Assembly: GCA_030280995.1 (NCBI GenBank)
Contig: JASXTE010000005.1
Location: 1,543,501 to 1,607,500, forward strand
DNA from: Hemileia vastatrix
Taxonomy: Eukaryota; Basidiomycota; Pucciniomycetes; Pucciniales; Zaghouaniaceae
Direction of reading: 5' to 3'
DNA: 64,000 nucleotides
Of the stretch, positions 11,125-21,701 are shown piece after piece. Each line of letters starts with the position of its first letter. Within the stretch, counting starts at the first letter, position 1. The notes under the pieces were generated by a model. It searched no databases. It worked only from the letters and a program-made list of their open reading frames with translations, and had not been told where the DNA came from. The translations under genes and the position numbers were made by a program.

Positions 11125-12575
11125 CTAGTTTTTTGGCTTTGAACTAGTACCTTCTCTTTCCTTCAACTTTACACAATCTTCCAGCTTGTGCTTACCCCCA
11201 CAATAAATACATAACCCATTATCTGTTCGCCTCTTCCTCTCAGCTTCTTTAAGTTCCCCTTTAGGATCCAGTACTTTACTGATATTGCCTGGGGTCAAGC
11301 TTTTTGGTCGAGGTTTGTCCTTTCCCTTAATAGGTTTGGATTGAGTCGAGGAGGATTGAGTTGTTCGTGGGTGGGAAGAAGGTCCCGATTTGAAATTTAA
11401 GCCTTGAGATTTGTTGGCGTATTGACGATGTTGAAGTCGTCCTTGGTAAACTCCGTCAAGTTCGAGGGTTTGATCCATTAAATCTGTTAAAGTAGTCATC
11501 TTCTGACCGTGAAGATTTAACTGATCCAGAATCCTCGAAGGAAGTCCTTTTTTGAAATGATACTTAAGGGCAGCATCATTCCAACCTACTCAAGTTTGAA
11601 GCGCTCTGAAGTTCGAGATATATTCAGAGGCTTTCCCATTATCACTCATGCAAAGGAAATCAAGTTCAATTTCTGTGTTGTCAGTTTCATTAGGGTCACA
11701 AACAACGTGAAGAGTTGGTCTTTGAACTTTTCCCAGTTATTAATAAGTAAGTGGGTTTCGGTTGAAGAGAGCATGAGAAGATAAGGTTCAAACCATCTTG
11801 CTGCTTTTCGGGCCAGGAATAAAGAAGCATAAACAACTTTTGATTGGTCGTTATTGAAGGTTCGAGGGTCATTATGGAACAGGAGCTTGCAGGTTTGCAA
11901 GAAGGGTTGCAATCTGTCTGGATGTTCTCCATTGAATTTATCAGGATATTTCATAGAAGGAGTTTTGAATTTAGATCCCTCTGAAGACGTTGAATTTGAA
12001 AGATTCTTCATGAAAAGTCTCATGAAATCTTCCAGAGAATTGGATGGTCCAGGTTCTGAAGGTTGACCAGAAGGATGGTTAGCAGGGGCAGATGGTGCCT
12101 CGTGCATTGTATCCTCTCCTTCTTCATCATCACTAGAATCATCGAAATCTTGTCACCACACAATATGGGGGGCGGACTTGCTAGCAAGTCCACAACCTTG
12201 GACCCAAACTCACCATAGATTGAACACACATTGAGCTATTGATAAAGGAACCATACAATCAGGGATGAACACCACTCAGCAGAACAGTTTTAGGTGGGTG
12301 TTCAAGTAGAGTTCAGTATGGGTTCAGTATGAGTTCAGTCTGAGTTCCATCTGAGTTCCATCTGAGTTCAGGTTGAGGACTTGCTAGCAAGTCCACCCCC
12401 TATATTGCGTAGTGTGTGGGATGTCTTCTACTGATTGGACTGAATGTTGCCGTTCCCTAAGGTCGAGTGGCTCCAAGGAGTGAGTGCGGGAAACAGGCCT
12501 AGTGGCTGTTGGCCTGCCTCTGGCGCGAGCTCTAGTAGTAGCGCCTGTAGGAGGAGTGCGTTGAACAGGTGCCAA
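11125..12575 (-). pseudogene. A2 gag, broken by a MITE and frameshifts
   Basis: Homologous to A1 gag throughout. The start codon position reads TTG (12575) instead of ATG. The N-terminal Arg/Thr-rich part runs to 12418, the MITE interrupts at VEDIP, and the frame resumes at 12150. A frameshift occurs near 11690, after the conserved capsid stretch (WEKFKDQLFTLF). The zinc knuckle CIYCGGKHKLEDC is near 11195 and the frame ends at 11125. Confidence 0.85.
12154..12414. mobile_element. MITE copy 1 with CACTA-like ends
   Basis: A 261-bp insertion in A2 gag flanked by the 3-bp duplication TGT (12151-12153, 12415-12417). Its ends are inverted repeats of about 38 bp: left CACCACACAATATGG, right (reverse complement) CACTACGCAATATAGG. 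Each arm contains the perfect palindrome GGACTTGCTAGCAAGTCC. The middle holds tandem copies of about 11 bp around AGTTCAGTCTG. There is no ORF. The 3-bp duplication with CAC ends suggests a non-autonomous CACTA-type element; PIF/Harbinger is an alternative. Confidence 0.85.
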
Positions 12576-12652
12576 TTTAAGAATTTAGAGAAAACACCTG
12601 AAAAGGGACGTAGTAGTGCAAAGAATGAGAACTACGGAGAATTAAATTATAC

Positions 12653-13456
12653 TGTCACCGGATGACCTACGCACAAGGTCTAGGATGTTCCTGCAAGTGA
12701 GATAAAAGGTTCAGATACTTCTTCGAAGCACAGAGGGATAGTTCGAGGAAGTGATTCCAAGATGACTCGAAGGAAGAACTACTGCTTTGAGTTATGTTCG
12801 AGAAGGATTCTAATATAATTGAACGGTAATATTAAAATTCTTAAGATCTCACAAAGGGTTGGAAACTCAACAATCAAAGATTTAGGATTTAGATATGATT
12901 ATTGAGAAAATAAAGAAAGATACAATAATAATGATTTTCACTTAGAGTTTTATCACTATTAACTATAAATACGTTTTATAATTTAATTCTAAAGAATGTC
13001 GAACCAAAAACCCAGCCCCTTTTATATCCTTTACTCCTCCTCGCATTGACCTCATACTCATCCACCATTCCGCACACCACAAACCATTTAAAATATATCC
13101 GTTACACTTGGACCCTCCTCACTAACATCCGTCAACCCCCTTAATCCTTGACTAACCATTCCGTCCATACTCACTACCCCTTAATAACCCACAGACATTT
13201 CATGAACCTTTCAATGTAGTATTATATTAACTATTGCGCTGTGCATCGCTTATTGGAAAAAAGACTAAGACACACTATTGAGAGATTGACTAATTTAGAT
13301 TTAGAGTTTTAGGCTAGCGCGATTGAATAGCGAGTACACAAAGGAAAGTTGCAGTTGCTATGGAGAGTTGCTTTCTGCGCTTCGAGTATGGATTTGAACC
13401 CTTTAGTATTGATTTAATGAGCTACTTTTGCCTCGAGTGTCACGTGGAGCGTGACA
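12653..13456 (-). repeat. A2 5' LTR
   Basis: In element orientation it runs from 13456 (TGTCACGCTCCACGTGAC) to 12653 (GTGACA). It is about 804 bp and clearly more diverged from the A1 LTRs than they are from each other. It keeps AGAATTAAATTATA and the matching complementary site just inside the element. Confidence 0.9.
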
Positions 13457-14774
13457 AGATGAAGATTTGGGTACTGCGGAAAAGCTATGGAGTGGTGAGA
13501 TTGGGGTCTAAAAGTAAGTCCTCCCAATTGTGCACCGCTAGGGTTTCTTCTACACCTTTCAAAAACATTACCTTGGCCACACATGTGAGTAATGGGGAAA
13601 CCCTTGGTTTTTGTTCCAGGTCTGGTGGTGAAGATTTCCTGAAGATACCTCAAGTTGAAGGTGGAGCGGAAAAGTATAAGAAGGTAGCGCAGAAGATTAG
13701 GCCTGTCAATGAGCCTATGCCTGTGGGTTTGAATCTGCCCTTGAAGAGACCTCCTTTGTCAAGAGATCTGTACTGTACTCCATTGGTGAAGAATCCTCCA
13801 GAATTTGTAGAGACGTCTAGGGTGACTGCAGAAAGGTTGAAGGTTGTTAATTTTGGTCCTGATGTGTGGTTTTCTGAAGAAGAAAAGAAGTTGTTGTTGC
13901 ACGTTATTGTGCTAAGGGAAAAGGCGGTGGCATTTGTTGAGGAGGGAAGGGGTGTATTGAAACACTCTTATGGGGAACCTTACTTGATTCCTGTGGTTTG
14001 TCATGAACCTTGGCAAATCAAACCTATTCCGATTCCAGTTGCTATCAGAGAGGATTTTGTGGAGATTGTTAGGGAAAGAGTCAGGACTGGGTTATATGAG
14101 CAATTGACATCCAGTTACTCAAGTCCAGTTTTCTGTTTAAAGAAGCAGAATGGAAAGTTGTGGGTGGTTCATGATCTTAGAGCCTTGAATAGAGTCACAA
14201 TCAAGGATGCTGGTATGCCACCAAGTGCAGAGGATTTTGTTGAAGCTTTTTCTGGAAGGGTGTGTTATGGGTTGGGTGATATTATGGGTGGTTATGATGA
14301 GAGGGAACTTCATATGGATTCAAGGCCTCTCACAACTTTTGAGACTCCTTTGGGAAGATTTCAGCTCACTAGGTTGCCTCAAGGAGCAACGAATTCAGTG
14401 GAGGTATATCAAGCACAGATGGCTTGGATTTTGCAGGATGAGGTACCTACTCATGCTGGTATTTTTATTGATGATGGTGGAATTAAAGGACCATCCACTG
14501 ATTATGGTAATGAGGTGTTAGCGGAGAACCCTGGCATAAGGAGGTTTGTCTGGGAATATGCAATAACTCTAGAGAAAGTGTTGTTTAGGATTGAAAAGGC
14601 TGGTTTGACCATTTCAGGGTCAAAATTCTGTTGTTGTGTTCCTTCTTTGAAAATTCTGGGTCATGTGGTATGTAAAGAGGGAAGGATTATGGCAAAATAG
14701 AAAGTTAATAAAATTCAGTCATGGCCGAGGCCTAAGAATACCAATGAAGTCAGGGGATTTTTGGGTGTGTGTGT
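13457..14774 (+). pseudogene. B reverse transcriptase
   Basis: An open frame gives about 410 residues up to a TAG at 14698, then continues in the same frame to the insertion point. It includes the pre-RT region (FGPDVWFSEEEKKLLLHVI), an IPIPVAIREDFVEIV stretch, the finger motif (SSPVFCLKKQNGKL, VVHDLRALN), motif A with Asp (YGLGDIMGGYDE) and motif C as FIDDGGIKGP. FIDD in place of YxDD is typical of a Ty3 clade common in basidiomycete genomes. The visible ATG at 13360 lies inside the A2 LTR and is not the real start. The end is FLGVC, whose codon is completed beyond the inserted LTR. Confidence 0.8.
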
Positions 14775-16047
14775 TGTAGAGTAGACTCCTACAGTCACCT
14801 TGCTGCAGGAAGAATCCAAGGTAGTTGGAAAAATAAAAAGAAATCCCTGTCCCTCTAAGTAAACGTAAGATTCAATTAACTAAGCTTGAAGATCTGCTTG
14901 AAGATTTGGATAAGTTGAAAATCTGAGAGAAAGACTTTGAAAGTGTTGGAAACCTAATACCAGATTACACTGATACCAGTCACAGCAAATACTTAGAACA
15001 AGCCGCAACACTTGCCCCAGAGACTGAAAAGTACAGTAAAGTACTCCAGAAACTACCCTTGAGATGATCTGTTCAAAGGTGCCTTATTAAAGGTCTGCCC
15101 CAGATTTACCCAGTTTCCCACCAAAATTAAAGAGTGTTCTTTATTATATTTTTATTTTATAAATTTTATAAGAAAAGAAATAAATTTGAGTCTCAAGGAT
15201 GAGAGCTATCCAATGGTACCCTATATGTTGATATTTTTTTATTATAATTGTTGTTATATGTTAAATATTGTTAATTATCAAAAAGACCCTTGTTATCGAA
15301 ACTAAAAGACAAAAAACCTGTAGAATACTAAGATTCTCCTTCTTCTATCTGATTCTCCTCCTCCAGACCTTTCCAACAATACCCTACATGCATAGGATCT
15401 ACAATAAACTATTGATCTAACAAGCATGATAAATTCTAACCAAATTTTGCCACAGTAGCCAAACTTTTCTGCAGTGACCAAACTTTGCACTGGTGATCAG
15501 ACTTTTCTACAGTGACCAAACTTTACCACAGTGCCCAGACTTTTCTGCAGTGACCAAACTTTGCACTGGTGATCAGACTTTCCCATTGTGAGCAAATTTT
15601 GCCACAATGAGCTCTTTTTGCCATAATGAGCTAATTTGGCCAGAGTGAGTTAATCTTTTCACCATAACCAAACTTTTCCACAATGACAGAATTTTTCCAG
15701 TACACTTCGCTTCTGCACCAGAAAATCACCGGAGCAAACCGGAGCGCACCGGAAAAAAATGGCTACTCCATGAGCACACTGCATCCACCAAAAATACCAA
15801 GAGAGCCCTAGAAAATCCAGTAAAACCAATACCCAATCCATGAAACCATCAAATAACAATAGGAATACCAGCATATATCCATTCCAAAACACCATAAATC
15901 CTCCAAAAATCACCATAAATCCACCCAAAAAAAACTCCAGTTAACTCCCTTCAACCAAATTAACACCCGCTAACACCATAATTTTCTTACAACCAAGGTC
16001 CAATCAAATATTCACCTAAGTAGCCTACCCAGATTTGGAATGCCACA
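14775..16047 (+). repeat. Solo LTR inserted in B pol
   Basis: A 1273-bp insertion beginning TGTAG and ending CCACA, flanked by GTGT (14771-14774 and 16048-16051). Removing it and one GTGT rejoins the B frame exactly, giving FLGVC then VYVRIFIKDF. A diverged relative lies at 51457-52582; it shares the start (TGTAGA, then CTTACAGTCACC-like), internal blocks such as AATGGTACCCTATA, and the TGCCACA end. No coding capacity was found. The orientation given assumes the TGT start is the 5' end. Confidence 0.85.
15432..15695 (+). repeat. About 20-bp minisatellite inside the solo LTR
   Basis: Around a dozen degenerate units of about 20 bp follow one another, for example CAGTGACCAAACTTTGCA and CTGGTGATCAGACTTTTC. 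Copies decay toward the right (ATGAGCTCTTTTTGCCAT type). It is not present in recognisable form in the relative at 51.5-52.6 kb. Confidence 0.75.
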
Positions 16048-18284
16048 GTGTATACGTCAGGATTTTTATTAAGGATTTTTCTTTTTTGGATTCACCTTTA
16101 AGGAGGCTGGCCAGGAAAGATGCAGACTGGGAATGGACTGAAGAGTGTGAAGAGGCTTTTCAGAAGTTGAAGAAGGTGGTTGTTGAAGATATTGTCCTTC
16201 ACAAGTTGGATTATGGTGTTGATGCTAGAAAAATTTATCTGGAAGTGAACTCAAGCTATATTGCTGCTGGTGCTGTTTTATCTCAGGAGGATAAGACTGG
16301 GAGGGTCAGACAAGTAAGGTATGAGTCTGTGGTGTTTAATGAGGTGGAATCTAGGTATTCTCAACCTAAATTGGAATTGTGTGGCGTAGCAAAAATTTTA
16401 AAGAAGCTACAGACGGTTTTGTGGGGGCAGCATTTTGAGCTGCAGGTGGATGCAAAATCTTTAGTCCAGATGATCAATACACCTAGTCTTCCAAATGCTC
16501 CAATGACTAGGTGGGTGGCATTTATTCAACATTTTTCTTTTGACCTGGTACACAAACCGGGCAAAACTTTTATGATGCCTGATGGATTATCAAGGAGGCC
16601 ACCTACAGATGAGAATTCTGATTCTGAAGAGTTTGATGAAGATTTTCCAGTGGTTAGGGCCAGCAAAAAAGGGTGCTGAGGATTTTTCTCTCCTCCCCCA
16701 TGAGGCTAAACTGGATGATTGTTCTGACCTCCCCCAAGAGGCTAAACTGGCTTGATCTGATCTTGATTCTGATGATCAGGATGTTTTTGTTGATGAAGAT
16801 GGAGTTGTTGTTTGGGACAGCTCAAAATTGGAAAAGGGTGTTTTTGTTAGTGAACTGGATTCTCACAAGGTTCAGTGGAAAGAGAAGGACGTGCCAAAAT
16901 TTTAGGAATGGTGTCCTGTTTGGGCTGGTCAATTGGCTCATGTTCACACTGGTGATTTTGATGACAGAGTTGTACCCTTGGATGTTGTTTTGTTGGATTT
17001 TGAAGATGAGACCTGGGGTCAGTCTGGGTTTTATTTTTTTTGGTGGAATATCTGCTGACCTTGGAGAGGCCAGATAGTTGTGATGATGATAATTGGTTTG
17101 AAATCAAGAAGAAGAGTCCTGGATTCTATGTGTCAGGAAGAAGGCTGATGAGGAGGAGACATCCTTATCCTCAAGTTGTGGTGACTCAGAAGAAGGGTCA
17201 AGAAGTTTTGTTGAAGTCTTTGCATGAAGACCTTGGTCATAGAGGCTTTGGGGAGACTTATAGAAGAGTAGCTGACAGATTTTGGTGGCCAGGTATGAAG
17301 TTGGCTGTGCAGGGTTGGGTTCAATCTTGTGAAGAATGTCAAAGAAGAAGTCACTTGAATCCTAAAGAGGTCAGCGGTGCTACTGGTGAAACAACTGTTT
17401 TTGGAAGAGTCAGTCTGGATGCTGTCCATATTAAAGAGGGCAGGTATAAATACTTGATTGTTGCTAGGGATGATTTGTCTGGTTGGGTTGAGGCAGTGCC
17501 TCTGATTAATTTGACTGCCAAGAATGTGGCAGAGTTTTTGAAGAAGGAGTGGATTTATAGGTATGGTTTGATGAAGTTGGTGACTGTTGATGGCGGGCCG
17601 GAGTTTGGTGCCAAATTTAATGAAGCTGTGGCTAGTGTTGGTTCTAAAGTTAGAGTGGCTACACCTAATTATCCTGAAGCTGAAGGCATGGTTGAAAGAG
17701 GTCATCAAGTTATCAAGAATGCTTTGGTGAAGATGTGTGGAGATAGTGCTGAAAAGTGGAGGAATTATTTACCTTTGGTATTATTTAATGATAGGGTCAC
17801 TGTGAAGAGGACAACTGGCTATTCTCCTTCTGAATTAATGTTTGGTCAAAAAGCGGTTCTACCAGTGGACTTAGAAGCTGTCTCTTATCTTGGAATTGAT
17901 TGGGATGACGTGCACTCAACAGAAGATTTGCTCTGCGCCAGGATGCAACAGTTGGAATGTAGAGAGGAATGTCAGGAGAAGGCATACTCTAGAATGATGA
18001 AGTTTAGGAATCACTCAGTCAGGTACTGGGACAAGAAGTTGGCTCATAGACTCAGGAATCCCTTGAAACCTGGTTGTTTGGTTTTGGTGTATAATAGAAG
18101 TTTGGAGAGTAAGTGGGGAAAAATGTTTGCTGACAGATGGAATGGACCTTACAGAGTCAGATCTCAGGCATCTGGAGGTTCTTATGTTTTGAAAGAGTTG
18201 GATGGTGCAGTCTTGAAAAAGAGAGTGGCTGCAGACCAGGTGAAGAGGTTCTATCCCAGAAGCACTAGGCATGAAGAAGATTGA
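16048..18284 (+). pseudogene. B RNase H and integrase
   Basis: The RT connection and RNase H continue from the solo LTR (VYVRIFIKDFSF to KTFMMPDGLSRRPP, about 16630). An acidic linker with a frameshift in an A-run near 16668 and further stops follows. Integrase is open from about 17040 to 18284. It has an HHCC zinc region (HEDLGHRGF...CEECQRR), catalytic Asp in VSLDAV, Asp in TVDGGPEF and Glu in GMVERGHQ. The C-terminal part reads YRVRSQASGGSYVLKELDG. No chromodomain is seen. The stops in the linker make it a pseudogene, though both catalytic domains look well conserved. Confidence 0.8.
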
Positions 18285-18372
18285 CTCCGCAACGAGGATA
18301 AACTACGGACCATTCTTTAATTTTGGTTTTTTTTGTGGTGATGCGATGCATCTGTTTGTTGGAAACTTTTGT

Positions 18373-18735
18373 TAGAGGGTACTCATGGGCGGGGCCTCTA
18401 GATTTCGCCTTGGCAAGTGTGGGGGTGACTGATGGGCTGGCTGCTCTATCAACAGTTACCCCAGATTGTCTGTTTCAACCCTTTCTCTTAATTTGGTTGA
18501 ACCCTAGTATTGGTTTCTTTTCACAGGTTCTAGTCCTCTATGACTTTAAACTGGAAATTCCTTTGGTTTTCAAGTGCCGGACTCTTCACTCTTATTGGTT
18601 TTGGTTTATTGTGTTGGATGTTGTGTTTTGTTGGTTAAAAGGTACCCAGGGGGGGCTTCTAGATTTTATTTTGGCAAGTGTGGGGGTAACTGATGAGCTG
18701 GCTTCTCTGTAGAACAGTTACCCCAGAATGTCTGT
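18373..18735 (+). repeat. Tandem B 3' units 1 and 2 with a conserved stem-loop
   Basis: Two units about 260 bp apart share a block (TTGGCAAGTGTGGGGGT...CAGTTACCCCAGA). Each block forms a 10-bp stem: GGGGTGACTG with CAGTTACCCC at 18422-18431/18453-18462 (one G-U pair), and GGGGTAACTG with CAGTTACCCC at 18683-18692/18715-18724. The loops share ATGRGCTGGC. A third copy is at 21506-21546. Each unit is followed by a copy of the ACTTTAAACTG minisatellite motif (18534, 18795). Confidence 0.75.
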
Positions 18736-19094
18736 CTCAAGTCTTTTGTTTGTTCCAGTTGAATTCTAGTTCTGTTGTTTATTATTCAGGTTACAAGTCC
18801 ACTATGACTTTAAACTGGTTTGGGACTGGCTTCTTTATTTTTGGTTCATTTGGATTGGCGTTGGATAACTGGTGGTCTCCCATCATTTTTACTTATTGGA
18901 GGGAGCCCACCCAGTGATCATTTCTATGGACCGGACTTTCTCTTACTGGACCATCTATGGAGCTGGACTGTCTTTGATTTTGTAGTTATGTTTTTGCTAG
19001 AGAGTACTTTTAGATTATTTTCTTTTTTCTCTTTTTTTCTTTTAATTTTTTATGGGGGTTGTTAAAAATATAAAATCAAAAATAGAGGGTGTTA

Positions 19095-19342
19095 CCACAT
19101 CAGAGTCACCTGGATGTGGGCAAGCATTGGTGGGGAAAGGCTCATCAATTGGCCGGGAAATGCTATTTTCTTTTTTATTTTATTTCATTTATTTCTGTGT
19201 TTCATTATTTTTATTATCTTCTTTAATTTCTAAATTTTTATTGTTAATCATTTAAAATATTTAATTGTGTATCCACATCAAGGTGCACTTGGATGTGGGT
19301 AAGGTATCAGGGGATCAGCTCATCAATTGGCTGGGGGATACC
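19095..19342 (+). other. Two structured repeat units with covarying stems
   Basis: Units at 19095-19164 and 19273-19342 share three nested or adjacent stems. Stem 1 is CCACATC with GATGTGG in both. Stem 2 is AGCATT with AATGCT in the first and GGTATC with GATACC in the second. Stem 3 encloses the loop TCATCAATTG, closed by GGC/GCC in the first and CAGC/GCTG in the second. The stem 2 and 3 differences are compensating. This suggests selection on RNA (or single-stranded DNA) folding; function unknown. Confidence 0.6.
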
Positions 19343-19572
19343 AATTTTTTTATATTATTATTTATTTCATATTATTTTATTTAGTTCATTTACATTTTTT
19401 TTCAAATTTTCTTATGATTAGTAGTTTAGAGGGATAAGGTACTGTTTCATAAAAAAAAAATTCTGAAATTATTTTTATTAGTTGTTTTATATTATTATTA
19501 TGTTTCTAATCTTTTTGCAGGAGCTCATTGTCTGGATGATGAAGCTTCTGGAGGCTGGTCTGGATTATGATG

Positions 19573-21076
19573 TCATTTTTGTTTTTTGTTGGGGTTGTGG
19601 GAAGCACTGTGTTCTTTGAGGTGCATCCTGCTGGAGAGATTATATGAGTTATAATGGTCAGGAATGGGTTTGGATGGAAGTTCAGAGGAGGAAGAAGAAG
19701 AGGCAGGAATGGAGTGCTGGAAGGTGTGCTTAATGATCCTAGACATCTTCCAGTGGTCGTCCAACAGTCGCTTTCTCAGGGATTTTTCAAAGTCATTCAA
19801 AGGTCCATGGAGGGCAAAGGCTTTCAGCATGTTGGAAAACATGGTGCTTAGGTGTTGTTTCATGTCTCCATAATCCAGGGTCAAAGAAGTTTCTAGAGGT
19901 TGGCCAACTCCAATAGTAGATTCAGGAGGAGGGGTGCCAACTAGACAAGAAGAATTGGATTAGTAATTATTTTTGTTAAAAAAATGGGATGAATTAATTT
20001 GGGACTTACAGATTGGAAGCTCATCAAATTTTTAAGCAGCCGGAATTCGGACCTCTGAAGATTTTGGAAAGGTCATAGTAAGTGGATCAATCAGGGAAAG
20101 ATATGGATTCTCTTGGTCTTCCTATGAAAGAGTTTGAGAAGGTGACTAGGAGGCTGATGTTCCTGGGGCCTAGTTGGAGCAGCGAGACTGTTGTTGTTGT
20201 GGTGGTGGATTTTTCTGTTGGATTCAGCTGGAGGAGGTGCTGGTGATGGAGTACCAGGGTTGTTAAAAGATGGAGCAGGAGAGGTTGATTTGGAAGCAGA
20301 TTGATCTCTTCTGGATGGAGCCTTTGAGGGAATGGAACTTTCAGAAGAATAGTTGACTGACAGAGGAGAGTTGTAGTTTTGTTGTCTTAACTTGGGACAA
20401 AGTTTTTGCTTTGGTGAAGTGTTGGGTGCTCTGGTTTCTTCCTGGGGTCCTCTGGCAGGTCTCCTAGAAGTTTGGGAAAATTTGGAGTTTTTGGACCTTG
20501 GAAGGGTTGGCTGCATTGCTCTGGGAGCAGTGGGAGGTAAATGTGTGGAGTTTTTTTTGTTGTTTGGTTAAATTAGGCTGTTTTCTGGTTGTTTTTGGAG
20601 GCTTTGAGCCTGATTTTCACTGTCTAGTGAGGCGGGAGGGCTGCCTGGACGCGGTCTAGAAGCCTAGGAGCTGATTTTGAAGCTTTTGGAGCTGATTTAG
20701 CAGAGATAAAAGCAGTTTCTTGGGAAGCTAAGGCTGGTCTTTTGGGAAGAGTTCTGGAAGCTGAGCTTCTGGATCTTCTGGAAGGTGCTGAAGATAAAGA
20801 GGAAGAGGAAGGACCAAGCTCTGGGGATCTGGTAGGGGATCTGGAGATGTATTTATGAGAAGGTGAAGGAGGAGGAATAGGGTAGTTGGCATCTCTGTCA
20901 CATTTTTTCTTTTTTGAGTAGCAAGAATCACAAGCTCTGTTGTAGAATTTGGCTTCAGGAGTTGGAAGAGTGAATGTGCAAGGTCTGCACATGTGGATGC
21001 ACTGTTTGCAGGAATAGTCCTTGGGGGCAGTGAAGCAAGGAAGAGTAGAGGGGTCAACATCAGGGGATCCAGCCAT
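19573..21076 (-). pseudogene. B antisense gene 1, Zn2Cys6-like, broken into three frames
   Basis: Three consecutive open frames on the strand opposite to B look like one decayed gene. The first (21076-20624, 150 residues) has CKQCIHMCRPC then, 15 residues later, CDSCYSKKKKCD. That is C-x2-C-x6-C-x15-C-x2-C-x6-C with an extra Cys, followed by a Ser/Pro/Arg-rich tail. The second (20516-20091) is Ser/Pro/Gln-rich. The third (19884-19573) is helical (DFEKSLRKRLLDDHWKMS) and resembles the C-terminal part of antisense gene 2. No clean introns join them, so frameshifts are the simpler explanation. The second half of the cluster closely resembles a Zn2Cys6 basic loop. Confidence 0.5.
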
Positions 21077-21224
21077 GATTTGTGGTGAGAAAAGATGATG
21101 GAAAGAGATAAGAAGGAGATTTTGTCAGTGATGGGTAGATGATGAAGTGAAGGCAGAAGTTCTGCAGGTTGGCTGTGGGTGTATTGTATGAAATTGGCTA
21201 GGTCTTTTTATGCAAACTTTATTT

Positions 21225-21640
21225 CAGTCCTCTATGACTCTAAACTGGAAATTCTGCTAGTCCGTCAAGACTTTAAGCTGAACACTCTGTCAGTCCTCCA
21301 AGACTTTAAACTGGCTGATTTCAAGACAGTCCTCTATGACTCTAAACTGGAATTTCTGATAGTCTGTCAAGACTTTAAACTGAACATTGTGTTAGTCCCC
21401 CAAGACTATAAACTGAGGAATGGGGTTTGTTGTTGGATTTGGTTTTGAAAGATTGGTGGAGGGTATCCACAAGGGGAGCCTCCGAATTTAGCAAAGGCAA
21501 GTTTGGGGGTAATTGATGGGCTGGCAGCTCTATTCACAATTACCCCAGATTGTTTTTGAGTCCCCCAAGACTTTAAACTGAGGGTTTTTGAGTCCCCCAA
21601 GACTATAAAATGAGGATGGTCCCCTAAGAATTAAAACTGA
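21225..21640 (+). repeat. B minisatellite (GACTTTAAACTG) plus third hairpin
   Basis: About nine copies of a unit of roughly 32 bp, consensus AGTCCYCYAWGACTTTAAACTG plus a variable tail, run from 21225 to 21425 and resume at 21560-21640. Between them (21460-21556) is the third hairpin block, with stem GGGGTAATTG (21506-21515) and CAATTACCCC (21537-21546). The same motif occurs singly at 18534 and 18795, and inverted at 54.1-54.3 kb. Confidence 0.8.
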
Positions 21641-21701
21641 GGGTTGTTTTGTGGTTAAATCCTATAGAGGGTGTGGTCAATTTTTCTTTTCTGAATCAAA
21701 C

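Larger units (their letters stand above)
1..13456 (-). mobile_element. Ty3 chromovirus A2, older outer copy, interrupted
   Basis: Reading from right to left, this element has a 5' LTR (12653-13456), gag, protease, reverse transcriptase and half of RNase H down to 9252. After the foreign element A1 (1662-9246) come the rest of RNase H, integrase and the start of a chromodomain, which runs off the left edge. The 3' LTR and anything beyond it lie outside the window. It is decayed: the gag ATG is TTG, CGA and CAG codons have become TGA and TAG, and gag carries a MITE. The junction with A1 is exact, because removing A1 and one copy of GACAG restores the RNase H frame. Its right edge abuts the truncated B element at 13457, so A2 probably inserted into B; the matching left flank cannot be seen. 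Confidence 0.9.

Noticed and set aside
13360..13456. Start of the B reverse-transcriptase frame at an ATG within 13360-13456
   Set aside because: This stretch belongs to the A2 LTR; the frame is open across the junction by chance.
18680..18730. CTGATGAG in the hairpin loop as a hammerhead ribozyme core
   Set aside because: The required GAAA and cleavage-site arrangement is absent, and the other two copies read CTGATGGG or TTGATGGG.
21225..21640. CRISPR array
   Set aside because: Units are degenerate and contiguous without distinct spacers, and the genome is eukaryotic.
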